Virus record (IMG/VR): IMGVR_UViG_3300036790_000159
Coordinates: 1-41,161 of that record
Direction: 5' to 3' (one strand)
Origin: a virus
DNA: 41,161 nucleotides
Part shown: positions 1 through 6,216 of the stretch, piece after piece
How the letters are laid out: every line of letters begins with the position of its first letter
Position numbering within the stretch: the first letter of the stretch is position 1
Notes under the pieces: generated by a model
Database searches by the model: none
What the model was told of the DNA's origin: nothing
Seen by the model: the letters and a program-made list of their open reading frames with translations, nothing else
Made by a program: the position numbers and the translations under genes

Positions 1-138
1 CTCACATAACCGCGTCTATCGGCTCACATGGCAGTCACTCTGCGGTCACTTGGCAGGCGGTTCGCGGCCATTTCGCACCCGAACTGCACCCGAATTGATA
101 CCCGCTTATTGCGTGTGGAAGCTGGTTCCAATTAGTTG

Positions 139-168
139 TTGACAGATTATGATGGGTTAGGCTACCTT
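139..168 (+). promoter_or_regulatory. Putative sigma70-type promoter
   Basis: TTGACA (139-144), an 18-bp spacer and TACCTT (163-168) lie 53 bp before the AAA+ fragment. The same hexamer pair with a 17-bp spacer occurs inside the insertion sequence at 2408-2436. The -35 is consensus and the -10 weak. Bases 1-138 hold only GC-rich sequence with a short direct repeat (GCACCCGAA twice, near 76-95) and no gene I can support. Confidence 0.4.
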
Positions 169-187
169 TGTATTCGCAATCATCACT

Positions 188-212
188 TGGGCATCGCCCA
201 GCACCGAAAGGA
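188..212 (+). repeat. Duplicated 25-nt leader, copy 1
   Basis: A 25-nt block identical to 2723-2747. It contains the hairpin TGGGC-ATC-GCCCA and ends in the ribosome-binding sequence AAAGGA, 8 nt before the ATG at 221. Both copies sit directly before a start codon, so the block behaves as a transplanted 5' leader. Whether it regulates translation is inference. Confidence 0.8.
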
Positions 213-220
213 CACGTCGC

Positions 221-650
221 ATGGATAATCTATTCGCCTCATCCGCAGCATTCGAGACAGACATCCTCACCGAGAAGTACGTGCCCAGCATGGGGTTCAA
301 GCGGCATCTGGTGTTGATTGATGAGGCCGACCAACTCACCGCCGCCGCGCAACTCTACATGCTCTCAATCCTCGACAGCACACACAGCGCCGCCGCCCGA
401 TACACTCTTCATCCTCACGGCCAATAGCACCGAGAAATTACAAGACCGATTACTCTCACGGTGCATTCCCGTTCAATTTTCGTCGCACGGCCAGTCCACG
501 CAAACGACGGCGCTGCTAGAGCGCGTGTGGAATGCAGAAGCACCTAGCGATGCGCCCCGGCCTAATTTTGGAAGGATAGTAAAAGAAGCGTGCAATAACG
601 TTAGAAAGTCACTGATGCAGTTACAAACTGAATTGCTCTTAGCTGAATAA
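221..650 (+). pseudogene. Clamp-loader-like AAA+ ATPase fragment, truncated and frameshifted
   Basis: Two frames together make one recognisable clamp-loader small-subunit-like C-terminal half. Frame 1 (221-427) carries the Walker B LVLIDEAD. After about base 400 the similarity continues in the +1 frame with LFILTANSTEKLQDRLLSRC, which holds sensor 1 and the SRC arginine-finger motif. The Walker A/P-loop half is missing; the ATG follows the shared leader almost directly. The break lies in a GCC/CCC-rich stretch near 396-403 and looks like one extra base. Intact relatives load sliding clamps on DNA, but without a P-loop this cannot be a functional ATPase. I read it as a remnant. A sequencing error could explain the frameshift but not the missing N-terminus. 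Confidence 0.7.
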
Positions 651-893
651 AAAGAAGGAATCGCAGACATGCAATCACTCCCGAGAAAACGGAAGCCGAG
701 AACTGCCGCCCAACAGGAGCGCCACAAAGCGAACCTCAGAGACCGCACGGAGCGCGGCATCTGCCGCCAGTGTCGCAATCCACGTCATCTCCACTACACA
801 CTCTGCATAGATTGCCGAGATAAGGTCCAGGGCTATAAAAATCCTAATCCGCGTGACCTTGTTAGAGCGCGTGCTTGGCAGAGACAACATACG

Positions 894-901
894 CAAAAAA
901 A
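894..901. repeat. Target site duplication, left copy
   Basis: CAAAAAAA abuts the left end of the insertion sequence. The identical octamer at 2487-2494 abuts the right end. An 8-bp duplication is what IS1595-family elements make. Confidence 0.9.
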
Positions 902-923
902 GGGAATTATCCCTTTTACTCCC
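902..923. repeat. Terminal inverted repeat, left end of IS
   Basis: This 22-bp repeat, beginning GGGAATTATCCC, is an exact reverse complement of 2465-2486. It includes the stop codon (916-918) of the small downstream ORF. Confidence 0.95.
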
Positions 924-1053
924 TGATTATTTTGTTTTCAACGGCTTCCGCCTTTGGCTTCTTCTTACGCTCTCGCGGTGCTTTTGTCTTCACTTCGGGC
1001 CTGTAACGCAGCACTAAATCGACCATCTTCTCGAACGTTTTAGGTGTCTTCAT
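916..1053 (-). CDS. Small basic protein downstream of transposase
   Basis: 45 aa, rich in Lys, Arg and Glu in its second half (RERKKKPKAE). The ATG (1053-1051) overlaps the transposase TGA (1052-1050) as ATGA, which suggests translational coupling. Its stop lies inside the left inverted repeat, so it belongs to the IS. I do not recognise a family. It could be an accessory DNA-binding peptide or an open frame without function. Confidence 0.5.
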   Translation of the reverse strand: MKTPKTFEKMVDLVLRYRPEVKTKAPRERKKKPKAEAVENKIIRE

Positions 1054-1948
1054 TGAATCAGCCTCTCGTATGTCAAACGCTTTCCGTCCATCGCCTTGAT
1101 AAACAGGTCGAGACGGTCAAGGGTGTGCGTATCGACGTTGCCTTCATTGAGCCGGAAAGTGAACTCGTCAACGTAGCGGTGAAGGTGCTTGGAACTGACC
1201 TGGTGGTAAACGCCGTGAACGCCCCGCTTCATTACCGCCCAGACGCTCTCGATAGAGTTGGTGCCAGCCGCGCCGCGCACATACTCGCCCGCGCTGTGGT
1301 TGACGGCCTCATGGTCGAAGAAGATGGGAGGGATACCCGCGTAGGCCGTCGCCTCATCGGTGAACAGGCAAGAACCGACTTCGACATTATCCAATATCGC
1401 CGTCTGAATAGTCTCTTTACCCGTGTTTTTGACGGTCATAGCGATGGTGCGACCGCCGCGCTCACGCAGTCCAAGGACAGCCGTTTTACCGACCGACCCG
1501 CGACCGGCGCGGAGCTTCTTCACCTCATGCTTGTTCTTTTCCCGTCGATTTCAACCATGCCTTGCAACTTCTCCAACTCCCCGCCGCAAGCCTCGCGCAG
1601 CCGATGAAGCATAAACCACGAAGACTTTTGAGTGACGCCGATCTCCTTCGCCAGTTGCATCGAAGAGATGCCTTTGCGGGCGGTAAGCAGCAGGTACATC
1701 GCATACAGCCATTTGTGGAGCGGGATATGCGACCGCTCGAAAATCGTGCCTGTACGAATGGTGAAATCGAGCTGGCATTTGTTGCAGCGGTAGAACTCAC
1801 CCTTGCGTGTGGTGATGCGATCTTGACCGCCGCAGGTAGGACATGTGATGCCTTTAGGCCAGAGACGAGCTTCCAAGTACCGCCGTGCGGCCTCCGCGTC
1901 CGGGATGAGTTGAAACAGTTGGAAAGTGCTGATTGTGGACTTGCTCAT
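1050..1948 (-). pseudogene. IS1595/ISXO2-like transposase, frameshifted
   Basis: The upstream part (1948-1520) has the N-terminal zinc ribbon (CPTC...CNKC) and the helix-turn-helix-like region ending at VEID, the first catalytic Asp. The downstream part continues in the -1 frame (KNKHEVKKLRAGRG onwards) with the second acidic block TDEATAY and the terminal NSIESVW. Family members read EIDETYVGGK here; that E-T-Y-x-G-G-K stretch is absent at the junction (about 1530-1535). I read this as a deletion of roughly 19 nt that removes part of the active site and shifts the frame. The GGGAAAAG at the junction is in the wrong phase for a -1 slippery heptamer. Predicted inactive. Confidence 0.88.
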
Positions 1949-2032
1949 AGCTGCAATCCTTCGCCGGGTTACGTACCGGCCCCACCTACCACAGCGGACG
2001 CACCGCTTACCGTTGGAACGGCGCAGCGGAGC

Positions 2033-2371
2033 TTAGAGGCCGAGAAGGGCGGCCAGACGGCGGCGCGACTTGGCGTACATGCGAGTTTTTTCGCTGGCAA
2101 AAGCGGTGCCGAGAGCGCGGATGTTGATGGGCTTGGAAAGGTCATCGAACAACCGATTGAGCTGCTTTACGTGGATACCGTGGCAGAAGACATCCAAGTG
2201 GTTCCCGTGCAATGTAATAGCGTCTTCCGCGCCCACATAGCTGTAAATGTCGGCGCGGCCATCACGGAAGGTCTCACGGCTGACAAGGCGAAGGCCCGTA
2301 CCAATCAAGCTGCTGTGAATCGTGGGCGTGACGCCTTTAGGGCAGGTCTGATTCGTGTATGTGTATACCAT
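2033..2371 (-). CDS. IS passenger protein, unknown function
   Basis: 112 aa from ATG at 2371, chosen because GGAG lies 7 nt upstream. The same frame stays open further upstream to 2449, without a ribosome-binding site. It lies wholly inside the IS, upstream of and codirectional with the transposase, behind the promoter at 2408-2436. No motif I recognise; the C-terminus is basic (KSRRRLAALLGL). Some IS1595-group elements carry passenger genes, so a passenger or regulatory role is plausible but unproven. Confidence 0.6.
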   Translation of the reverse strand: MVYTYTNQTCPKGVTPTIHSSLIGTGLRLVSRETFRDGRADIYSYVGAEDAITLHGNHLDVFCHGIHVKQLNRLFDDLSKPINIRALGTAFASEKTRMYAKSRRRLAALLGL

Positions 2372-2407
2372 TTTACTTCTCCAATGACGCTGGTTGCGTC
2401 TAAAAAT

Positions 2408-2436
2408 AAGGTACTTGACTCCCGCACTAATGTCAA
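2408..2436 (-). promoter_or_regulatory. Promoter-like sequence inside IS right end
   Basis: On the minus strand: TTGACA (2436-2431), a 17-bp spacer and TACCTT (2413-2408). It points at the 112-aa passenger and transposase. Spacing and -35 are ideal, the -10 is weak. It begins 28 bp inside the right inverted repeat, as expected for an IS promoter. Confidence 0.5.
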
Positions 2437-2464
2437 GCCTTTTCTTCAACTATTTTTCAGCTAC

Positions 2465-2486
2465 GGGAGTAAAAGGGATAATTCCC
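2465..2486. repeat. Terminal inverted repeat, right end of IS
   Basis: Exact reverse complement of 902-923. It is followed at once by the right copy of the octamer duplication. Confidence 0.95.
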
Positions 2487-2494
2487 CAAAAAAA
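2487..2494. repeat. Target site duplication, right copy
   Basis: CAAAAAAA, identical to 894-901. Confidence 0.9.
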
Positions 2495-2700
2495 GCGCGC
2501 TTTACGGCAATGCCTGCGCATGTTGCGGCGAGGATAATCCGTTTTTTCTCACCATCGACCACAAACACAGCAATGGAAGCGCCGATCCGCGAGTACGGGG
2601 GAAAAGTGGATACCGCATCGCTGGACTCGGCTGGTATCTGAAAATAATCCGGCTCAACTTCCCCGACGATTTTCAAGTGCTGTGCTGGAACTGCAATCAA
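2494..2700 (+). pseudogene. 3' part of the zinc/HNH-type protein, beyond the IS
   Basis: In the frame beginning AGC at 2494 the sequence reads SALYGNACACCGEDN, then FFLTIDHKHSNG, then FPDDFQVLCWNCNQ. This is the CxCCGE...TIDH...N-G...FQVLCWNCN pattern of small phage HNH/zinc proteins. There is no start codon; it is the displaced second half of the gene begun at 669. The usual tail after CWNCN is missing: at 2701 the sequence changes to the region carrying the duplicated leader and the cyclase, with the frame open into it. The gene therefore lost its end at a module junction and its middle to the IS. Confidence 0.75.
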
Positions 2701-2722
2701 GAAATTCGCTTAACTAACCGCA

Positions 2723-2747
2723 TGGGCATCGCCCAGCACCGAAAGGA
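2723..2747 (+). repeat. Duplicated 25-nt leader, copy 2
   Basis: Identical to 188-212, including the TGGGC-ATC-GCCCA hairpin and the AAAGGA ribosome-binding site, here 7 nt before the cyclase ATG at 2755. Flanking sequence differs apart from a shared GCAATCA slightly upstream of each copy. It marks a likely recombination junction and may also act as a translational leader. Confidence 0.8.
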
Positions 2748-2754
2748 ATTTACC

Positions 2755-3384
2755 ATGACGAATCTACCCTCCACCCTCCCCGCCGCTCACGACATCATCC
2801 GCCAGCTCGAGGCCAAAAACGAACAGCTCGAAATGATCGCCCGTATCGACCCCATCACCAACATCTGCAACCGCCGCGCCTTTGAAGAAAGGCTGTCGGC
2901 GGCGTTCCTCTCGGCGCGGCGCAGCTCGTCGCCGCTGGCCGTCGTCGTCATCGACCTGGACAACTTCAAGCGGCGAAACGATACCCTTGGCCACATTGCC
3001 GGCGATCATTGTCTGGGCGCGTTCGCTGCCCGTCTCGGTTCTCTCACTCGTGCCGGCGACACCGTGGCGCGGATCGGCGGCGAAGAGTTCGCCATCCTCC
3101 TGCCCGATGCCAGCGAAGATGAGGCCGCCCAGCTCTGCCGCCGCATCGCGGAGAGTGTCCGCTATGGCTGCTGCGCTGGCGAACCTTTGACGTTCTCCGC
3201 TGGCGTGGCCATGCTGGACTCCACCATGCTCCACCCATCCACCATCGTCGATAACGCCGATCGCGCCATGTACCGGGCAAAGGAGTCCGGCAAGAACCGC
3301 GTGTGCGTCCACCAGTCAGCCGTCCGCCGCGCCGTCGATGGTGGTCTCTTCCAGCGCCTCACCCGTCACATCCAGTCCCTCTAA
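2755..3384 (+). CDS. Diguanylate cyclase (GGDEF domain)
   Basis: 209 aa, essentially a single GGDEF domain after a short N-terminal helix (residues 12-29). Visible motifs: IDPITNICNRRAF (31-43), the metal-binding VVIDLDNFKRRND (64-76), GHIAGD (79-84), active site GGEEF (108-112), an RxxD inhibitory site (R99-D102) five residues before it, FSAGVA, and ADRAMYRAKESGKNRV. All residues expected for making c-di-GMP from two GTP are present, and the I-site predicts product inhibition. There is no sensor, receiver or membrane domain, so activity would follow expression and feedback. The start is set by AAAGGA in the duplicated leader. Unusual on a phage-like element; it may push the host toward a sessile state or affect cyclic-dinucleotide defence (inference). 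Confidence 0.93.
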   Translation: MTNLPSTLPAAHDIIRQLEAKNEQLEMIARIDPITNICNRRAFEERLSAAFLSARRSSSPLAVVVIDLDNFKRRNDTLGHIAGDHCLGAFAARLGSLTRAGDTVARIGGEEFAILLPDASEDEAAQLCRRIAESVRYGCCAGEPLTFSAGVAMLDSTMLHPSTIVDNADRAMYRAKESGKNRVCVHQSAVRRAVDGGLFQRLTRHIQSL

Positions 3385-3423
3385 CCGCAGGGCGACGCGT
3401 CAGCCGCCCACAAAGGATCTCCA

Positions 3424-3607
3424 ATGGCAAACGAAATTGAAGAATTGAAACCTATCGGACGCAATCCGCGAAGCAAAGATGCATCTGGACATGGTGCTTG
3501 CGCCTTATGCCCTCGCCATCGGTCGACCAGTCGACTACCTCGATTATGGCCATGTACAGAGTGCGAGGCTCTTTCTGCAAAAACTATTGGAGGCGAACCG
3601 TGGCTAA
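3424..3607 (+). pseudogene. Small phage protein with an apparent +1 frameshift
   Basis: ATG 3424 has a good ribosome-binding site (AAAGGA). After MANEIEEL the zero frame becomes nonsense. Skipping one A in 3448-3450 gives a coherent 60-aa protein: NLSDAIREAKMHLDMV, then IGRPVDYLDYGHVQSA, then LFLQKLLEANRG. Its TAA (3605-3607) overlaps the GTG start of the next gene, as is typical for this genome. An internal ATG at 3479 could give a 42-aa product but has no clear ribosome-binding site. Either a natural indel or a one-base sequence error in GAAAC. Confidence 0.55.
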
Positions 3608-4031
3608 GTTCAAGGTCAAAGTAAAACTAATCGCCGCCGTCGACTACGAAGTCGAAGTGGAAACCGCAGACGAAGCAAGGGCCGAAAATGTCGCTTCCGG
3701 GGCATGGCGCGAGATGCTGCCTGAAGATTTTCAGGTAGAGAAGGGCTATATCACCAAGGTGGAGACTGAAGCCGAGCAGCTCACCGCGGACTGTCCGGGC
3801 TGCGGCATCGAGCACATCATTCAGCACGACGACTTGCCAATCTGCTATTGCAACCAATTCGGTCACAATCCGTACGCTGCAATGAGAAACCCTCCAACAC
3901 GCAACTACACAAGCCGCCCTCATCTCATCGTCAACGGCGTTTGCACACCTGAGCCGTGGTGGTGGGATGACAACGAATATTGCGCTGTCTGCGGTGCGAA
4001 GATGGAAGCGGAGGATAAAGCCAATGGCTGA
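3600..4031 (+). CDS. Zinc-ribbon phage protein of unknown function
   Basis: 143 aa from GTG 3600 with GGAGG 6 nt upstream; a longer frame open from 3498 lacks a ribosome-binding site. The N-terminus is a beta-rich segment (KFKVKVKLIAAVDYEVEVETADEA is split here as two blocks around residues 3-12 and 13-26) like those in small phage accessory proteins. The C-terminal two-thirds carries CPGC, CYC and CAVC cysteine sets that could hold one or two zinc ions. It heads a run of four overlapping plus-strand genes. Not recognised further. Confidence 0.75.
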   Translation: MAKFKVKVKLIAAVDYEVEVETADEARAENVASGAWREMLPEDFQVEKGYITKVETEAEQLTADCPGCGIEHIIQHDDLPICYCNQFGHNPYAAMRNPPTRNYTSRPHLIVNGVCTPEPWWWDDNEYCAVCGAKMEAEDKANG

Positions 4032-4236
4032 CATCGATGCTTCTCTCGAATCGTTGAAGCAACCCGAATACCTCGGCGATGGCCTCTATGTGTCGTGGGA
4101 CGGCTGGCAGATACGCCTCTACGCTCACAACGGCGTCGAAGCTACAAACGAAGTCTTTCTCGAACCTGAGGTCCTGGTCGCGTTCCTTCGATACACCCAA
4201 AACCTGAAACGAAAGGTCGACGATGCCATCCCCTGA
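4024..4236 (+). CDS. Small phage protein, unknown
   Basis: 70 aa. ATG 4024 lies inside the end of the previous gene (8-nt overlap) with GGAGG 10 nt upstream, so the two are probably coupled. Acidic, with a YVSWDGWQIRLY segment resembling small early phage proteins. No enzymatic motif. Confidence 0.7.
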   Translation: MADIDASLESLKQPEYLGDGLYVSWDGWQIRLYAHNGVEATNEVFLEPEVLVAFLRYTQNLKRKVDDAIP

Positions 4237-4537
4237 TTTCACACTCGCCCAGGCTGACGATCTGGCGAAATACTTTCTCGGCAAAGACTGGTTCGGCGTC
4301 CAGCTCCGGGGCCAGGTCATGCTCTCCAGTAACGGGCACGGCGTCGGCATCGGCAATAGCTGGCGCGAGGCATTTCGCAGCGTCCACGTCAATCTCCCGC
4401 TGCGTCCGCAGTACGTGGCCAAGAGTTGCAGCGTGATGATGGGCGAAAAGGCCGTCTGCACGGCTGTCAGCGAAACGATGGCCAAGCGGATCGCCGCCGC
4501 GCTCAACAATCACATCCCAGATAGGAGGGGTATTTAA
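4223..4537 (+). CDS. Small phage protein, unknown
   Basis: 104 aa, overlapping the preceding gene by 14 nt. Mixed alpha/beta composition with no cysteine cluster or nucleotide-binding motif. The context (four small coupled genes) suggests an early or accessory phage function. Function unknown. Confidence 0.7.
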   Translation: MPSPDFTLAQADDLAKYFLGKDWFGVQLRGQVMLSSNGHGVGIGNSWREAFRSVHVNLPLRPQYVAKSCSVMMGEKAVCTAVSETMAKRIAAALNNHIPDRRGI

Positions 4538-4861
4538 ATGAATAACTCGCCGCACATCACTCCCGAAGAGTGGGAACGGATTCGCAAATATATTGCGGAT
4601 GGTCCCGATCATGTCCGCCTCGAAACGGATGAAAACGGAACAGCAGTCGTCTTTAGCGGGGAAGTCTCGGGCATGATGCACCCGCGCGCCTATCTTCAAA
4701 TCATGGAAGACGACTATCAGGATTTGGACCTAACGCCGGTCGACATCCTCAAGCACGTCAGCAACGCGACAGCTCCCGACGCGCTTATAGGCAATATGCC
4801 AGGCTCTCTGCGCGGCGCGAATCTGTTGCCGTACAAGCCTAAACCGCCCGAAACCGAATAG
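4538..4861 (+). CDS. Small acidic phage protein, unknown
   Basis: 107 aa with a strong AGGAGG ribosome-binding site 10-15 nt before the ATG. Acidic; starts with an ITPEEWERIRKYI helix and ends in a Pro/Lys tail. Last gene of the plus-strand run; a hairpin follows and the convergent minus-strand operon ends at 4893. Confidence 0.75.
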   Translation: MNNSPHITPEEWERIRKYIADGPDHVRLETDENGTAVVFSGEVSGMMHPRAYLQIMEDDYQDLDLTPVDILKHVSNATAPDALIGNMPGSLRGANLLPYKPKPPETE

Positions 4862-4868
4862 TGTAAGT

Positions 4869-4885
4869 GTGTAAGGTTGTTACAC
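4869..4885. terminator. Weak hairpin between convergent operons
   Basis: GTGTAA-GGTTG-TTACAC forms a perfect 6-bp stem in the 31-bp gap between convergent genes. No U-run follows on either strand, so it is a weak or factor-assisted terminator candidate. Confidence 0.3.
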
Positions 4886-4892
4886 CAAGCCT

Positions 4893-5222
4893 CTAGCGCC
4901 GCCGCTGGGGGCTTTCTGCTGCCATCCACAGCTCAGGGTGTGCCTTGGCGTCCGCAATGGCCTCCAGCAGCCCTTTCTGCCTCGCGTCGTCGCGCTCCCA
5001 CTCCAGGTCCTCGCGCAGCTTGGGCGGCGTGATCTTGGCGAAGTGTGCCGCCTCCCACCAGGTGAAGCCGTACCATTCCGCCTCACCCTCCCACTGCATC
5101 CAGATCCCGCTCTCGTAGATCGCCACCCTCACCCATCCCTGATAGTGGTGCGTCGGGCCGTCGACCGTCGTCCGGAACTGTGCCAGGCATTCCTCCGCTG
5201 GCAGTCGACTAGGTTCGCGCAT
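4893..5222 (-). CDS. Trp-rich phage protein, unknown
   Basis: 109 aa, last gene of the 10090-4893 operon. The ATG (5222) overlaps the upstream stop by 14 nt. Rich in Trp and Glu in its middle, with a KLREDLEWERDDARQKGLLEA helix near the C-terminus (21 residues in all, split in reading as KLREDLEW and ERDDARQKGLLEA). No known domain recognised. Confidence 0.7.
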   Translation of the reverse strand: MREPSRLPAEECLAQFRTTVDGPTHHYQGWVRVAIYESGIWMQWEGEAEWYGFTWWEAAHFAKITPPKLREDLEWERDDARQKGLLEAIADAKAHPELWMAAESPQRRR

Positions 5223-5370
5223 GGCTCTCGATGACAGTGTGAAGTTCTATGGCGGCATGAAGCTGCCGCGACTGTTCTTTAGACAAGTAATCGCCCACAG
5301 CTTCGTCCATGACGGCATTGATAAATTCGATGAGCTTATTTACGAGATTGTCGCTGATCGGCTCACTCAT
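5209..5370 (-). CDS. Short helical phage protein
   Basis: 53 aa. Its ATG overlaps the upstream stop as ATGA and its TAG overlaps the next ATG, so it fits the operon exactly. Amphipathic helical sequence (NLVNKLIEFINAVMDEAV, then LSKEQSRQLHAAIELHTVIE). No family recognised. The opposite strand has a 54-codon frame, but it has no partner genes on that strand. Confidence 0.65.
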   Translation of the reverse strand: MSEPISDNLVNKLIEFINAVMDEAVGDYLSKEQSRQLHAAIELHTVIESHART

Positions 5371-5663
5371 TTTGATTTCTCTTTCTCATAAAACTTTTTC
5401 ACGGTTTCCTCGTCCTCGTCGTAGATACCCACTGCATTGCCATCCTTGTCAGAGCCTAAGTGCCAGCTCACAGACTGGCCGATGGTCACCTTTTCGGTGC
5501 GAATCCTGATGCGCTGGGTTGGATCGGGATGCGGAACTATTCCCACTGAACCGCTGACATTGATCCACATAAGCGTGTCTTTCAGTGTTTCTCCCATCCA
5601 GCTGCGGTTCCATTCCTTAGACCGCCGCAGTGCGATCGTCATCAACCGCGATGGTTGTCTCAT
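5367..5663 (-). CDS. Phage protein, unknown
   Basis: 98 aa from ATG 5663, chosen because it overlaps the upstream TGA as ATGA; the frame is open further upstream to 5723. Central beta-strand-rich segment, acidic segment YDEDEETVKKFYEKEKSK at the C-terminus. Function unknown. Confidence 0.65.
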   Translation of the reverse strand: MRQPSRLMTIALRRSKEWNRSWMGETLKDTLMWINVSGSVGIVPHPDPTQRIRIRTEKVTIGQSVSWHLGSDKDGNAVGIYDEDEETVKKFYEKEKSK

Positions 5664-5887
5664 TGTTTGCCATCCGGTGGCTCGATCTTGGACCAGTGCG
5701 TTACCTGAAATCCCGGAGCGCATCCGTCATATCTCCATCCCGGCGTTTCGTAATCGTAGTAGCCAACACCATAGCTATCGGCGTAAGGATTGTTGGTTCG
5801 TATCCAGACAGATTCAGTAGCGGGGCCATTCAGCTCCATATCTGGCATCTCACCGTCAAGATTAGGGTCGTACTTAATCCAGTTCAT
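5660..5887 (-). CDS. Small phage protein, unknown
   Basis: 75 aa, bounded by ATGA overlaps on both sides. Aromatic-rich (Trp, Tyr) with SVWIRTNNPYADSYGVGYYD. The composition resembles small proteins of phage early operons. No motif. Confidence 0.65.
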   Translation of the reverse strand: MNWIKYDPNLDGEMPDMELNGPATESVWIRTNNPYADSYGVGYYDYETPGWRYDGCAPGFQVTHWSKIEPPDGKQ

Positions 5888-6216
5888 GCGAATAACTCCA
5901 TCGTCTGTCTCTCAGCTCGTCGTCGGCGCTGCCGGCTTTCGAGTCTGTGCTTCACGTCATACCGGTTGTGGTGAAGCTGGCAACCGGCTAAAAGGTTCTC
6001 CTCGCGGCAATCCTCTTCCTTATGGTTCAGGTGCGCCACGGTAAGCACAACGATCACGCCGGTATAGGGATGCCGCTGGCCATGCCTGGCGGTGCAGCGT
6101 TCGCCGTCCAGCGTCTCGAACTCGCAGCGGCCCTCCGCGCGCTCAAACCGGATGCGATCACTAATCGTTGGCCAGTCCTTCGGATACTTCCGCTTATTTT
6201 CCTTGAGGATCGGCAT
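5884..6216 (-). CDS. HNH-type nuclease-like protein
   Basis: 110 aa. The core reads RCEFETLDGERCTARHG, then VLTVAHLNHKEEDCREENL, then GCQLHHNRYD. This matches small phage HNH proteins with the ...VAHL-x-H...NL...C-x-x-CH-x-R-YD pattern, although the usual CxxC pairs are spaced differently and one Cys is replaced (CQLHH). It may be a nicking HNH endonuclease, or a zinc protein that assists the terminase or degrades host DNA. It overlaps its neighbours by ATGA downstream and 23 nt upstream. Confidence 0.7.
   Translation of the reverse strand: MPILKENKRKYPKDWPTISDRIRFERAEGRCEFETLDGERCTARHGQRHPYTGVIVVLTVAHLNHKEEDCREENLLAGCQLHHNRYDVKHRLESRQRRRRAERQTMELFA

Larger units (their letters stand above)
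669..926 (+). pseudogene. 5' part of a zinc/HNH-type phage protein cut by the IS
   Basis: A basic N-terminus leads into a CxxC...CxxC zinc knuckle (CRQC and CIDC). Host-derived coding ends at the target duplication (894-901); the last residues (GIIPFTP) and the stop at 924-926 come from the IS end. The missing C-terminal half is recognisable on the far side of the IS at 2494-2700. Joining the halves with one 8-bp duplication leaves them one nucleotide out of frame within the A7 run, so another indel there is implied. A purine-rich ribosome-binding site (AAGAAGGA) precedes the ATG. The intact protein was probably an HNH-like or zinc-binding nuclease of the small phage type. Confidence 0.7.
902..2486 (-). 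mobile_element. IS1595-family (ISXO2-like) insertion sequence, 1585 bp
   Basis: The boundaries are set by perfect 22-bp terminal inverted repeats at 902-923 and 2465-2486 and by 8-bp direct repeats outside them. All internal genes are on the minus strand: a 112-aa passenger of unknown function (2033-2371), the transposase (1050-1948, broken) and a 45-aa basic ORF (916-1053) that overlaps the transposase stop by ATGA. A promoter-like sequence sits just inside the right end (2408-2436). The family call rests on the ISXO2-type transposase: N-terminal zinc ribbon, then D...TDEATAY...NSIE. With its transposase broken the copy should move only if a relative supplies enzyme. It interrupts a zinc/HNH-type gene. 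Confidence 0.92.

Noticed and set aside
390-405. Programmed +1 frameshift in the AAA+ gene
   Set aside because: No good slippery codon pair is present and the gene also lacks its P-loop half, so decay is simpler.
1526-1536. Programmed -1 frameshift in the transposase at GGGAAAAG
   Set aside because: The zero-frame codons are GGG AAA AGA, which is not the X-XXY-YYZ phase, and the conserved E-T-Y-x-G-G-K residues are physically absent.
1562-2641. A 359-codon open frame on the plus strand across the IS
   Set aside because: It runs antisense to the recognisable transposase and passenger and crosses the IS end; composition is that of a shadow frame.
5221-5385. A 54-codon plus-strand frame opposite the small gene 5209-5370
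   Set aside because: It looks protein-like, but the minus-strand frame fits the operon with stop/start overlaps on both sides; the plus-strand one has no partner or ribosome-binding site.
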